From: JANWHQ01 sp963775275
GTDB lineage: Bacteria > Pseudomonadota > Alphaproteobacteria > Caulobacterales > Caulobacteraceae
Reading direction: 5' to 3'
Assembly: GCA_963775275.1 (NCBI GenBank)
Contig: CAVZII010000005.1
Span: 124,001-188,000 of the forward strand
DNA: 64,000 bases
Shown here piece after piece: positions 9,235-16,786 of the stretch. A model generated the notes under the pieces. The model was not told the origin of the DNA and searched no databases. It saw nothing but the letters and a program-made list of their open reading frames with translations. A program made the position numbers and the translations under genes. Positions within the stretch are counted from its first letter, which is position 1; every line of letters begins with the position of its first letter.

Positions 9235-10548
9235 ATGACCTCTGTTCTGCAGGGCGTGCCGGGTGATCGGGGGACGGACGGCCAGGCGTTGCCGCGGCGG
9301 CGGCGGGCCTATCGGCGTGACCTTCCGATCGCCGGCCCCGCCCGCGAGCGTCACTTCCTCTTCCTGCGCGGACCCTTCGGCGCGTTCTTCGGCCAAGTGG
9401 CGGACGCCCTGTCCCGTTCGGGCGGCAAGGTGTCCAAGATCGTGTTCGACGGCGGCGACCTGTCGGACTGGGGCTTCTTCCGGCCCCACATCACCTATCG
9501 CGAGGGCGAGGACGCATGGCCGACCTGGATCGAGCGTTTCCTCGTCGATCGCCGAATCACCGACCTCGTCGTCTTCAACGACTGCCTTGACGTCCACATG
9601 GCCGCCATCGCGGCGGCCAAGCGGCGCGGTCTTCAGGTCCATGTGTTCGAGGAGGGCTATTTCCGCCCGAGGTGGATCACGCTCGAGAACGAGGGCGTGA
9701 ACGCCTATTCGCCGTGCCCCCGCGACGCCAGCTTCTATCGTGACCATGGGGCGGCCCTGGGTCGCGCCGCCGTGGGAGACCGCGACGTCGGCCGGCCCAC
9801 GGCGTGGCTGATCGTGCGCGGGATCGGCCACTATGTCTGCAAGGTCTTCCTGTCGCCCCTGTACCCCAAGCGGCGCAATCCCTTCGCCTTGCCGATCTAC
9901 GACCAGATCGTGGGCTCGATCGCCCGCTACACCAAGAACAAGTTCACCCGGCGGGAAGTCGAGCGGCGCGTGGCGAAGCTGACGGGCTCGCCTCACCCCT
10001 TCTTCCTGGCGCTGATGCAGCGGGCCGGAGACAGCCAGCTGTGGAAGCACTCGAACTACACAAATGAGAGCTTCGCGGCCGAGGTGATCGAGAGCTTCGC
10101 CCGACACGCGCCGGCTGATTCACGGCTGGTGTTCAAGCTGCACCCGCTGGATCCCGGGATGGTCGACTACGAGCGCATGGTCGAGGCGCTGGCGGCCGAG
10201 AACGGCGTGCGCAACCGGATCATGTTCCTGGACGGCGGCAACCTGAACCAGCTCGCCCACCAGGCGAAGGGCGCCGTGACCATCAATTCCACCGCCGGCC
10301 TCGCGACCATCGGCTTCGGCTGCCCGACCAAGGTGCTCGGTCGGGCCGTGTACGACATCGAAGGGCTGACCGACCGCAAGCCGCTGAACCGTTTCTGGAA
10401 CGAGCCGGAGCCGCCGGATAGCGACCTGTTCCTCAGGTTCCGGCACGTGATGATGGAGCGGACCCAGATCAACGGCGCCTTCTACACCCCTGCGGGAATC
10501 CGCATGGCCGCCGTCGCCGCCGCCGAGAGGCTCGGCGCGACCGGCTAG
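9235..10548 (+). CDS. kpsS: Capsule polysaccharide modification/linker protein, KpsS-like
   Basis: A 437-residue protein of the capsule KpsS/LipB family, which together with KpsC synthesises the Kdo linker of ABC-exported capsules. Visible family features are the N-terminal HFLFLRGPFGAFFGQVADAL and VFDGGDLSDW, the VHVFEEGYFRPRWITLE block, VFKLHPLDPG in the middle and VTINSTAGLATIGFGCPTK near the C terminus. The start is ATG at 9235, about 100 nt after the end of the KpsC-like frame, on the same strand, so the two are probably co-transcribed. Length agrees with KpsS. The capsule's repeating sugar cannot be deduced. Confidence 0.87.
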   Translation: MTSVLQGVPGDRGTDGQALPRRRRAYRRDLPIAGPARERHFLFLRGPFGAFFGQVADALSRSGGKVSKIVFDGGDLSDWGFFRPHITYREGEDAWPTWIERFLVDRRITDLVVFNDCLDVHMAAIAAAKRRGLQVHVFEEGYFRPRWITLENEGVNAYSPCPRDASFYRDHGAALGRAAVGDRDVGRPTAWLIVRGIGHYVCKVFLSPLYPKRRNPFALPIYDQIVGSIARYTKNKFTRREVERRVAKLTGSPHPFFLALMQRAGDSQLWKHSNYTNESFAAEVIESFARHAPADSRLVFKLHPLDPGMVDYERMVEALAAENGVRNRIMFLDGGNLNQLAHQAKGAVTINSTAGLATIGFGCPTKVLGRAVYDIEGLTDRKPLNRFWNEPEPPDSDLFLRFRHVMMERTQINGAFYTPAGIRMAAVAAAERLGATG

Positions 10549-10563
10549 TGTGGTGGACCTGAA

Positions 10564-10701
10564 GTTCCCATGCTCGCCGCCGCTCGCTCAGCTGGGAACG
10601 TCAGATCCCCAAGCCGCACTGGAAACATCGACTTGCCAGCACCCGTTTCGATTCCGAAGCTCGCCCAACGTCGACACCGATGCTGGCGGACTTCGGTGTC
10701 G
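10564..10701. other. Two inverted repeats between the kpsS-like and PLD genes
   Basis: The 182-bp gap after kpsS contains two perfect inverted repeats. GTTCCCA at 10564-10570 pairs with TGGGAAC at 10593-10599, and CGACACCGA at 10672-10680 pairs with TCGGTGTCG at 10693-10701. Neither is followed by a clear T-tract. The first could help end the capsule transcript and the second could be a control hairpin or operator before the PLD gene. Both roles are inference. Confidence 0.35.
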
Positions 10702-10730
10702 GAACACTAGCGCGCGTCGGCGGAACGCGC

Positions 10731-12221
10731 ATGCCCGACCCTGAAGCCGGCCGTCCCGCGACGGCGCTGCTCGATCCCGGCTCCTACTGGCGCAAGGTCC
10801 GCGCGGGCCGCGTCAGCTTCCTGGTGGACAGCGCCGCCTACTTCGCCGCCGCCATGTCGGCGATCCGCCGGGCGCGCCGGTCGATCCTGCTCCTCGGATG
10901 GGGCTTTGATCCGCGCACGCGGTTGCGCCCGGGTCCGGAGGAGCGGGAGGGCGCCGCCGACGAGATCGGCAATGTGCTCAAGAACCTGGCGCGGCTGCGC
11001 CCCGAGCTGGACGTCCGGGTCCTGATCTGGAAGTCCGCCCTGCCGATCAGCGCCTCCCAGCACTTCTTCCCGCACCGGGCGCGCGCCTGGTTCCGGGGCA
11101 GCCCCGTCCGCTTCCGGCTGGACGCCAGCGTCCCCTACGGCGCCTGCCATCACCAGAAGGTGCTGGTGATCGACGACAAGATCGCGTTCTGCGGCGGCGG
11201 CGACTTCTCCATCGACCGCTGGGACACGCCGGCGCACCTTGACGAGGACCCACGGCGGATCTTTCCCGGTCGCGGACCGCATGCTCCGCGGCATGAGGTG
11301 ATGATGATGCTGGACGGTGCGGCGGCGCGGACGCTGGGAGAGCTCGCCCGCACCCGCTGGCTGAGATCCACCGGCCATGGCGTCGCCGCCCCGCCCGAGG
11401 ATCTTCCAGGCGATCCCTGGCCGTCCTGGCTGCCGCCCGACATGGAGGACGTCGACGTGGCGGTGGTCCGCACCGAGCCCGCCTGGCGCGGGCGGCCCGA
11501 GGTCAACGAGGTCGAGCGCCTGCACCTGCGGTGCATCCGGCTGGCCCGCCGCTCGATCTACCTCGAGAATCAGTACTTCACCTCGCCCCTGATCGGCGAG
11601 GCGCTGGCCGCGCGGCTGTCGGAACCGGACGGCCCTCAGGTCGTCCTGGTTTCGACCAAGCACAGCCCGAGCTACTTCGACCGGCTGACGATGGATCGGA
11701 CGCGCGCCGACCTTCTGAGGCGGCTCTGGGCGGCGGACCTGTACGGCCGCTTCCGCGCCTTCTATCCAAGGACGACGGCGGGCCACGCCATCATCGTGCA
11801 CTCCAAGACCACGGTGATCGACGATCGGCTGGTGCGGATCGGATCGGCCAACCTGAACAACCGCTCGGGGGGCTTCGACACCGAATGCGATGCCGCGATC
11901 GAGGCCAGGACGCCGGCGGAGGAAGCCGCCATCGCACGGTTCCGCGCGCGGCTCGTCGGGCACTTCCTGAACGCGCCTCCCGGGGACGTCGAGGAGCTGA
12001 CCCGCCGCCATGGCCTCGCCGGGGCCATCGACCGGATGACGGACGAGAGCGGCGGCCGGCTGACGCGCCTGGATCCCGAGCCCATGGGGCCCCTTGCCTC
12101 GTTGATCACGGCCTACCACATCGGCGATCCGCTCGATCCGCGGGACTCCTGGCGTCCGTTCCTGCGCCACCGGCGGCTGAAGGCCGAGACGGCGCTGCTC
12201 AGGGCGCCGGATCGATACTGA
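10731..12221 (+). CDS. Phospholipase D-like / cardiolipin synthase-like protein with two HKD motifs
   Basis: A 496-residue member of the PLD superfamily, which forms or breaks phosphodiester bonds through a phosphohistidine intermediate. The two HKD motifs are intact: HHQKVLVIDDKIAFCGGGDF near residue 140 and HSKTTVIDDRLVRIGSANLN near 360, each with the His-x-Lys-x4-Asp core. No signal peptide is evident, so a membrane-lipid or nucleic-acid role inside the cell is likelier than secretion. ATG 10731 is chosen; an in-frame ATG at 10680 adds 17 unconvincing residues. Its 3' end overlaps that of the convergent EEP gene by 23 bp. Cardiolipin synthase or transphosphatidylase activity is plausible but not proven. 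Confidence 0.8.
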   Translation: MPDPEAGRPATALLDPGSYWRKVRAGRVSFLVDSAAYFAAAMSAIRRARRSILLLGWGFDPRTRLRPGPEEREGAADEIGNVLKNLARLRPELDVRVLIWKSALPISASQHFFPHRARAWFRGSPVRFRLDASVPYGACHHQKVLVIDDKIAFCGGGDFSIDRWDTPAHLDEDPRRIFPGRGPHAPRHEVMMMLDGAAARTLGELARTRWLRSTGHGVAAPPEDLPGDPWPSWLPPDMEDVDVAVVRTEPAWRGRPEVNEVERLHLRCIRLARRSIYLENQYFTSPLIGEALAARLSEPDGPQVVLVSTKHSPSYFDRLTMDRTRADLLRRLWAADLYGRFRAFYPRTTAGHAIIVHSKTTVIDDRLVRIGSANLNNRSGGFDTECDAAIEARTPAEEAAIARFRARLVGHFLNAPPGDVEELTRRHGLAGAIDRMTDESGGRLTRLDPEPMGPLASLITAYHIGDPLDPRDSWRPFLRHRRLKAETALLRAPDRY

Positions 12222-12951
12222 AGTCCACCACCAACGGCAGGTGATCGGAAGCCGCGCGCATCAGCTGGCCGCCTGGCGCGTGCGCGCCGGTCACGGCGAC
12301 GGAGGGGCTGACGAAGACGTGGTCGATCCGCAGCATCGGCAGGCGCGAGGGGAAGGTGGGCCGCCGCCGACGACGGCTCGCGACCTGGGCGTCGCGCATC
12401 CGCTCGGCTGCCCGCCGATAGGCGGCGTGCTGCGGCGTGGCGTTGAAGTCGCCGAGCAGGATAGCCGGATCGGCGCAGTCCGCGTGACCCAGCCAATGCG
12501 CGCCGACCAGGGCGGCCGCCTGCATCCTCTGCTCGTGCGGTACGAGGCTGAGGTGGGTGTTGACGACGTTCAACTCGATGCCGCCGCCGAGGTCGATCTT
12601 GACCCAGAGGGCGCCTCGCGGCTCCAGTCCCTTGACTGCGGTCGAGCGCGGCAGGGCGCCGGCGCGCGCGAGCCGCATCGGCAGGCAGGAGAGGACCGCG
12701 TCGCCGTACTTCTCCTCCTCGACCATGAAGGCGGGGTGGAAGTGGAAGCTCATGCCGAGCCGCTCGGCGATGGCGTGCGCCTGGTCCACGCCGCCTGTGC
12801 GCGCGCGTCCGACGTCCAGCTCCTGCAGCGCGACGATGTCGGGCTTGGCGTGGGCGATGGCCCGGGCGGTCCGCTCCACATCGAGCCTGCCGTCGACGCC
12901 GACGCAACGATGCACGTTGTAGGTCATGATGCGCGGCATCGGCCAAGCCAT
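12199..12951 (-). CDS. Endonuclease/exonuclease/phosphatase (EEP) family protein
   Basis: A 250-residue EEP-fold metal-dependent phosphoesterase. Hallmarks are RIMTYNVHRCVG at the N terminus (catalytic Asn), IVALQELDVG (metal-binding Glu), NVVNTHLSL, ILLGDFNATPQ (the GDFN motif) and LMRAASDHLPLVVDF (the SDHLP His motif). EEP proteins and PLD proteins are often genetic neighbours, which suggests a shared lipid or nucleotide substrate, but here the two are convergent and overlap at their 3' ends, so they are not co-transcribed. Start ATG 12951 is used; ATG 12939 is equally possible. Confidence 0.82.
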   Translation of the reverse strand: MAWPMPRIMTYNVHRCVGVDGRLDVERTARAIAHAKPDIVALQELDVGRARTGGVDQAHAIAERLGMSFHFHPAFMVEEEKYGDAVLSCLPMRLARAGALPRSTAVKGLEPRGALWVKIDLGGGIELNVVNTHLSLVPHEQRMQAAALVGAHWLGHADCADPAILLGDFNATPQHAAYRRAAERMRDAQVASRRRRRPTFPSRLPMLRIDHVFVSPSVAVTGAHAPGGQLMRAASDHLPLVVDFSIDPAP

Positions 12952-12987
12952 AGACCGCGCCGGCTCAATCGCAAAAGCCCCGGCCGG

Positions 12988-13836
12988 CTATACCCTTGTT
13001 CTGAATGGGTCCGCGGGGAAGACGCCCAGCACTTCGACGTGATCGCTGAAGAACCCGAGCTCCTCGAAGGCCCGCGCCAAATCCCTGTCTTCGGGCCGGC
13101 CCTCGACCTCGGAATAGAACATGGTGGCGGAGAACAGGCCGCCTTCCATGTAGCTCTCCAGCTTGGTCATGTTCACGCCGTTCGTCGCGAAGCCGCCGAG
13201 CGCCTTGTAGAGGGCGGCCGGGATGTTCCTCACCCGGAACACGAAGGCGGTGAGGCACTGCTCGGTGAAGGGCGGGCGCGGCGGATTGGGATCGCCCGTC
13301 ATCACCAGGAAACGCGTGGTGTTGTGCCGCTCGTCCTCCACGTCCCGCATCAGGATCTCGAGGCCGTAGATCTCGGCGGCCAGAGCCGGTGCGATCGCCG
13401 CCGTCTCGGGGTCCGGGCGCTCGGACAGCATGCGCGCCGCGCCGGCCGTGTCGTAGACGGGGTGCGCCTCGAGCTTCAGGCGCCTGATCGCCTTGCGGCA
13501 TTGCGCCAGCGCCATGGCATGGCTCATCACCCGCTTCAGGCCCTCGAGGCTGGCGCCCCTGTTGGCCATCAGCTGATGGCGGATCGGCATGAACCGCTCG
13601 CCGACGATCTTCAGGCCCGAGCTGGGCAAAAGGTGGTGCACGTCCGAAACCCGTCCGGCCACGGAGTTCTCGACCGGAATCAGGGCGAGCCCGCAGGCGC
13701 CGGACTTCACCGCCTCGAACGCCTCCTCGAAGGTGGGACGCGGCGTCGCCTGATGATCGGGAAAGAAGGTGCGGCAGGCCTCATGGCTGTTGGCCCCCGG
13801 GTCCCCTTGGAACGCGATCTTCCTGTCCGAGCTCAT
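12988..13836 (-). CDS. pheA: Prephenate dehydratase
   Basis: Converts prephenate to phenylpyruvate in phenylalanine synthesis. The 282-residue protein has the catalytic domain opening IAFQGDPGANSHEA, the central VENSVAGRV segment, and the signature NTTRFLVM containing the catalytic Thr. An ACT regulatory domain follows with FRVRNIPAALYKALGGFA and the phenylalanine-binding ESYM segment. No chorismate mutase domain is fused, as is usual in alphaproteobacteria. Its ATG overlaps the kdsB stop as ATGA, so kdsB and pheA are translationally coupled. Feedback inhibition by phenylalanine through the ACT domain is expected from the family. Confidence 0.95.
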   Translation of the reverse strand: MSSDRKIAFQGDPGANSHEACRTFFPDHQATPRPTFEEAFEAVKSGACGLALIPVENSVAGRVSDVHHLLPSSGLKIVGERFMPIRHQLMANRGASLEGLKRVMSHAMALAQCRKAIRRLKLEAHPVYDTAGAARMLSERPDPETAAIAPALAAEIYGLEILMRDVEDERHNTTRFLVMTGDPNPPRPPFTEQCLTAFVFRVRNIPAALYKALGGFATNGVNMTKLESYMEGGLFSATMFYSEVEGRPEDRDLARAFEELGFFSDHVEVLGVFPADPFRTRV

Positions 13837-14567
13837 GACGCCCCCGCGAACGCCCGCGCGGCGTCCAGGTCCGCGGGCGTATCCACCGAAATGGGCGCCT
13901 TGTCGACCACGGCGGCCCAGATCGACAGGCCGAGCTCCAGCGCGCGCAGCTGCTCGAGCTTCTCGCGGCGCTCGAGCAGCGACGGCGGGGCGGCGTTGAA
14001 TCGCTCGAGCGCGGCCCGGCGATAGCCGTAGATCCCCACGTGCCGCCAGATCGGCCCGTCGCCGTAGAGGGTCGAGCGGGTGAAGTAGAGCGCCCGTCCG
14101 GTGCGGCCGGCCGCATCCATCGCCAGCACCGCCTTGACCACATCGGGGTTGGCGCGGTCGGCCTGCGAGGCTTCGGGCGCCACGACGGTGGCGATGTCGC
14201 AGGTCCGCTCGCGCCGCATCAGCCCGACGCAGGCCGTCAGGACTTCGGGCGCCACGAACGGCATGTCGCCCTGCAGGTTGACCACGGCGTCGAACCGGCC
14301 GTCCGGATCACACGACCTCAGGGCCGCAAGGATGCGGTCGGAACCCGAAGGCAGGGCCGGATCGGTCAACACGGCCTCGCCGCCAGCAGCCGTCACGACC
14401 TCGACGATCTCGGGATCGCCGGCCGCGACCACCACCGGCCCGACGCCGGCCTTCACGGCCTGATCGAAAACGCGCAGCACCATGGGCCGGCCCGCGATGT
14501 CGGCGAGCGGCTTGCCGGGAAGCCGGGTGGCGGCCATGCGCGTGGGAATGACGACGATCGGGGTCAA
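13833..14567 (-). CDS. kdsB: 3-deoxy-manno-octulosonate cytidylyltransferase (CMP-Kdo synthetase)
   Basis: Activates Kdo with CTP to give CMP-Kdo, needed for lipid A-core synthesis and for Kdo linkers of capsules. The 244-residue protein has every family block: IVVIPTRMAATRLPGKPLA, VVNLQGDMPF, HVGIYGYRRAAL, LEQLRALE and ISVDTPADLDAA. It is the upstream partner of pheA through an ATGA overlap. Its position about 3.3 kb from the KpsS-like gene, on the other strand, fits a supply role for the capsule linker enzymes, but it would also serve LPS in any case. Confidence 0.95.
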   Translation of the reverse strand: MTPIVVIPTRMAATRLPGKPLADIAGRPMVLRVFDQAVKAGVGPVVVAAGDPEIVEVVTAAGGEAVLTDPALPSGSDRILAALRSCDPDGRFDAVVNLQGDMPFVAPEVLTACVGLMRRERTCDIATVVAPEASQADRANPDVVKAVLAMDAAGRTGRALYFTRSTLYGDGPIWRHVGIYGYRRAALERFNAAPPSLLERREKLEQLRALELGLSIWAAVVDKAPISVDTPADLDAARAFAGAS

Positions 14568-14591
14568 GTCGCTCCTCGGGTCGGCGGGCGG

Positions 14592-16016
14592 TCAGCTGCG
14601 GAAGGGGGCGTGGGCGAAACGTAGCAAATTGGCCGCGCCCGGCGCGCCGAAGGGGGTTCCCGCCGCGATCAGGATTCGCCCGCCGGGTCGTGTCATGCCC
14701 AGCGACACGGCGAACTCGACCGCCTCCTCGGTCATCTCGTCGAGGTCCCGCGGATCGGCGGCGACCCGCGGCTCGACACCCCAGACCAGGGTCAGCCGAT
14801 GGGCCGTGCGCGGATGGGGCGTGAGCGCGAGCACAGCTTGCAGGGGCCGCTCGCGCGCCATCCGGCGCGCCGTGGCGCCGGTCGCAGTGAAGGCCACGAG
14901 GCAGGAGGTGGAGGTGGCGTCGGCCGCACGCCGCGCCGCGGCGACCAGAGCGTCGGTGTCGGCGTCCTCGAACCCGCCGCCTTCGGCCGCGATCAGCTGG
15001 GGCCAGACCGGGTCCTGCTCCACCCGGTTGATGATGCGATCCATCATGGCGGCGGATTCGACCGGATACTCGCCAGCGGCGGTCTCGCCGGACAGCATCA
15101 GGGCGTCGGCGCCCTGGTAGACGGCGTTCGCTACGTCCGAGACCTCCGCGCGCGTGGGGCTCGGCGAATGGGTCATGGAATCGAGCATCTGGGTCGCCAC
15201 GATCACCGGCGTGCCGCGGCTGCGCGCCGCGCGGATGATGGTCCGCTGGACGATGGGCACCTCTTCGGGCGGCAGCTCCACCCCGAGGTCGCCCCGGGCG
15301 ACCATGAGGCCATCGGAAAGGTCGAGGATTTCGTCCAGGTGGTCCAGAGCGGACGGCTTCTCGATCTTGGCCATGACGGCCGCGCGCCCATCCACCAGAC
15401 GCCTGAGCTCGGCCATGTCCTGGGGGTGCTGGACGAAGGACAGGGCGATCCAGTCCACGCCCAGCCGCACGGCGAAGGCGAGGTCGTGGCGGTCCTTGTC
15501 GGTCAGTGCAGGCAGCGGGATGCGCACGCCCGGCACGCCCAGGCCCTTGGCGTTGGAAAGCTCGTCGCCGGCCTCCACCACCGTGTCGGCCGAGGCTCCA
15601 TTTGCCGACCGGACCCTGAGGCGCACCTTGCCGTCGTCGATCAGCACCAGCGTATCGGGCTTCAACGCGGCCAGAATCTCCGGGTGCGGGACCCCCACGC
15701 GGCTGGCGTCGCCAGGCGTGGGATCCAGGTCCAGCCTGAAATGCTGGCCGGCGTGGATCTTCACCGCCCCTCCCGCGAAGACGCCGAGACGGAACTTGGG
15801 ACCCTGCAGGTCGGCCAGGATTCCGAGCGGGCGGTCCACGCGCGCCTCGGCGCCGCGCACCGCCTCGAAGGCGCGGGCGTGGTCGTCATGGCTGCCGTGA
15901 CTGAAGTTCAGCCGGAAGACATCCGCCCCGGCCCGCGCCAGAGCCTCGATCTGGTCGGGCGTTCGGCTCGATGGCCCGAGCGTGCAGACCATGCGCGTGC
16001 GGCGGGTGCGGATCAT
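14592..16016 (-). CDS. pyk: Pyruvate kinase
   Basis: Final ATP-forming step of glycolysis (phosphoenolpyruvate plus ADP to pyruvate plus ATP). The 474-residue protein shows the N-terminal VCTLGPSSRTPDQIEALARA, FRLNFSHGSH, the active-site MAKIEKPSALDHLDEI with the catalytic Lys, and LMVARGDLGVELP. The C-terminal allosteric domain ends with GMTRPGGRILIAAGTPFG. Length matches the family. It precedes kdsB-pheA on the same strand with a 24-nt gap, so it may be co-transcribed with them. Confidence 0.96.
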   Translation of the reverse strand: MIRTRRTRMVCTLGPSSRTPDQIEALARAGADVFRLNFSHGSHDDHARAFEAVRGAEARVDRPLGILADLQGPKFRLGVFAGGAVKIHAGQHFRLDLDPTPGDASRVGVPHPEILAALKPDTLVLIDDGKVRLRVRSANGASADTVVEAGDELSNAKGLGVPGVRIPLPALTDKDRHDLAFAVRLGVDWIALSFVQHPQDMAELRRLVDGRAAVMAKIEKPSALDHLDEILDLSDGLMVARGDLGVELPPEEVPIVQRTIIRAARSRGTPVIVATQMLDSMTHSPSPTRAEVSDVANAVYQGADALMLSGETAAGEYPVESAAMMDRIINRVEQDPVWPQLIAAEGGGFEDADTDALVAAARRAADATSTSCLVAFTATGATARRMARERPLQAVLALTPHPRTAHRLTLVWGVEPRVAADPRDLDEMTEEAVEFAVSLGMTRPGGRILIAAGTPFGAPGAANLLRFAHAPFRS

Positions 16017-16032
16017 GCGGACGCCCGGAGCC

Positions 16033-16608
16033 CTACTTCTTCTGGTAGGTCGCGACCAGCTCGCCGCTGGCCAGCACCTTGCCCTTCATCGCGGCGACGA
16101 GGGCGTTGCGGTCCGAGCCCGCCGGCAGCTCCAGGCTGTGGTCGAGGGCGAAGACCTGGAAGTGATAGTGGTGAGGCGGGCCGGCTGGCGGGCGCGGGCC
16201 CATATAGCCGGTCGTTCCCACGAACATCAGTTTGCCCTGTAAGGCGCCCGCAGGGACCTTGCCCTCGGCGACGCCAGTGACGGAAGCGGGAATGTTCCAC
16301 ACCATCCAGTGCACGAAGGGGACGGCCATCGGCGCGTCGGGATCCTCGATGATCAGCACAAAGGTTCGCGCGCCGTAGGGCCCCTTGCCCCATGCAAGCG
16401 GCGGCGAGACGCTCTGGCCATAGGCGGAGTAGATCTCCGGGATCGTTCCGCCCGACAGGATCTTGGGCGAGCTGACCTGCAAGGTCTTGGCGGCTTTCAG
16501 GCCCGGATCGTTGATGGCGAGGCCGGCCTCATCGGCGGCGAGCGCGGATTCGGACACGCAGGCCAGGGTCGCCGCGGCGGCCAGGGCGGTGAAGACGGCT
16601 GGTTTCAT
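16033..16608 (-). CDS. YbhB/YbcL (PEBP)-family exported protein
   Basis: A 191-residue phosphatidylethanolamine-binding-protein family member; bacterial versions are small ligand-binding proteins whose physiological roles are mostly unknown. The two family signatures are present: DPDAPMAVPFVHWMVWNIP, and GYMGPRPPAGPPHHYHF lining the ligand pocket. ATG 16608 opens a clear signal peptide (MKPAVFTALAAAATLACVSE then SALAAD), so the protein is periplasmic; the open frame continues upstream but the extension is Arg/Pro-rich shadow sequence. It ends 16 nt before the pyk start, so it could lead that transcript. Confidence 0.85.
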   Translation of the reverse strand: MKPAVFTALAAAATLACVSESALAADEAGLAINDPGLKAAKTLQVSSPKILSGGTIPEIYSAYGQSVSPPLAWGKGPYGARTFVLIIEDPDAPMAVPFVHWMVWNIPASVTGVAEGKVPAGALQGKLMFVGTTGYMGPRPPAGPPHHYHFQVFALDHSLELPAGSDRNALVAAMKGKVLASGELVATYQKK

Positions 16609-16786
16609 CCTACGGCTCCCATGCTCCACCCCGCGCCGAACCTGCCTGTGCGGACGCCGGTCCGCAACCGGCGCCGCTGCGCCTGAAGATCGACGGCCAG
16701 GGCGCTGCCGGCGGGACGAATCGCGTGGGCCGACCTTCGTCCCGGCGCCAAGCCAGCACAAGCGCCACGGGAGACTTGGCGGGCCC

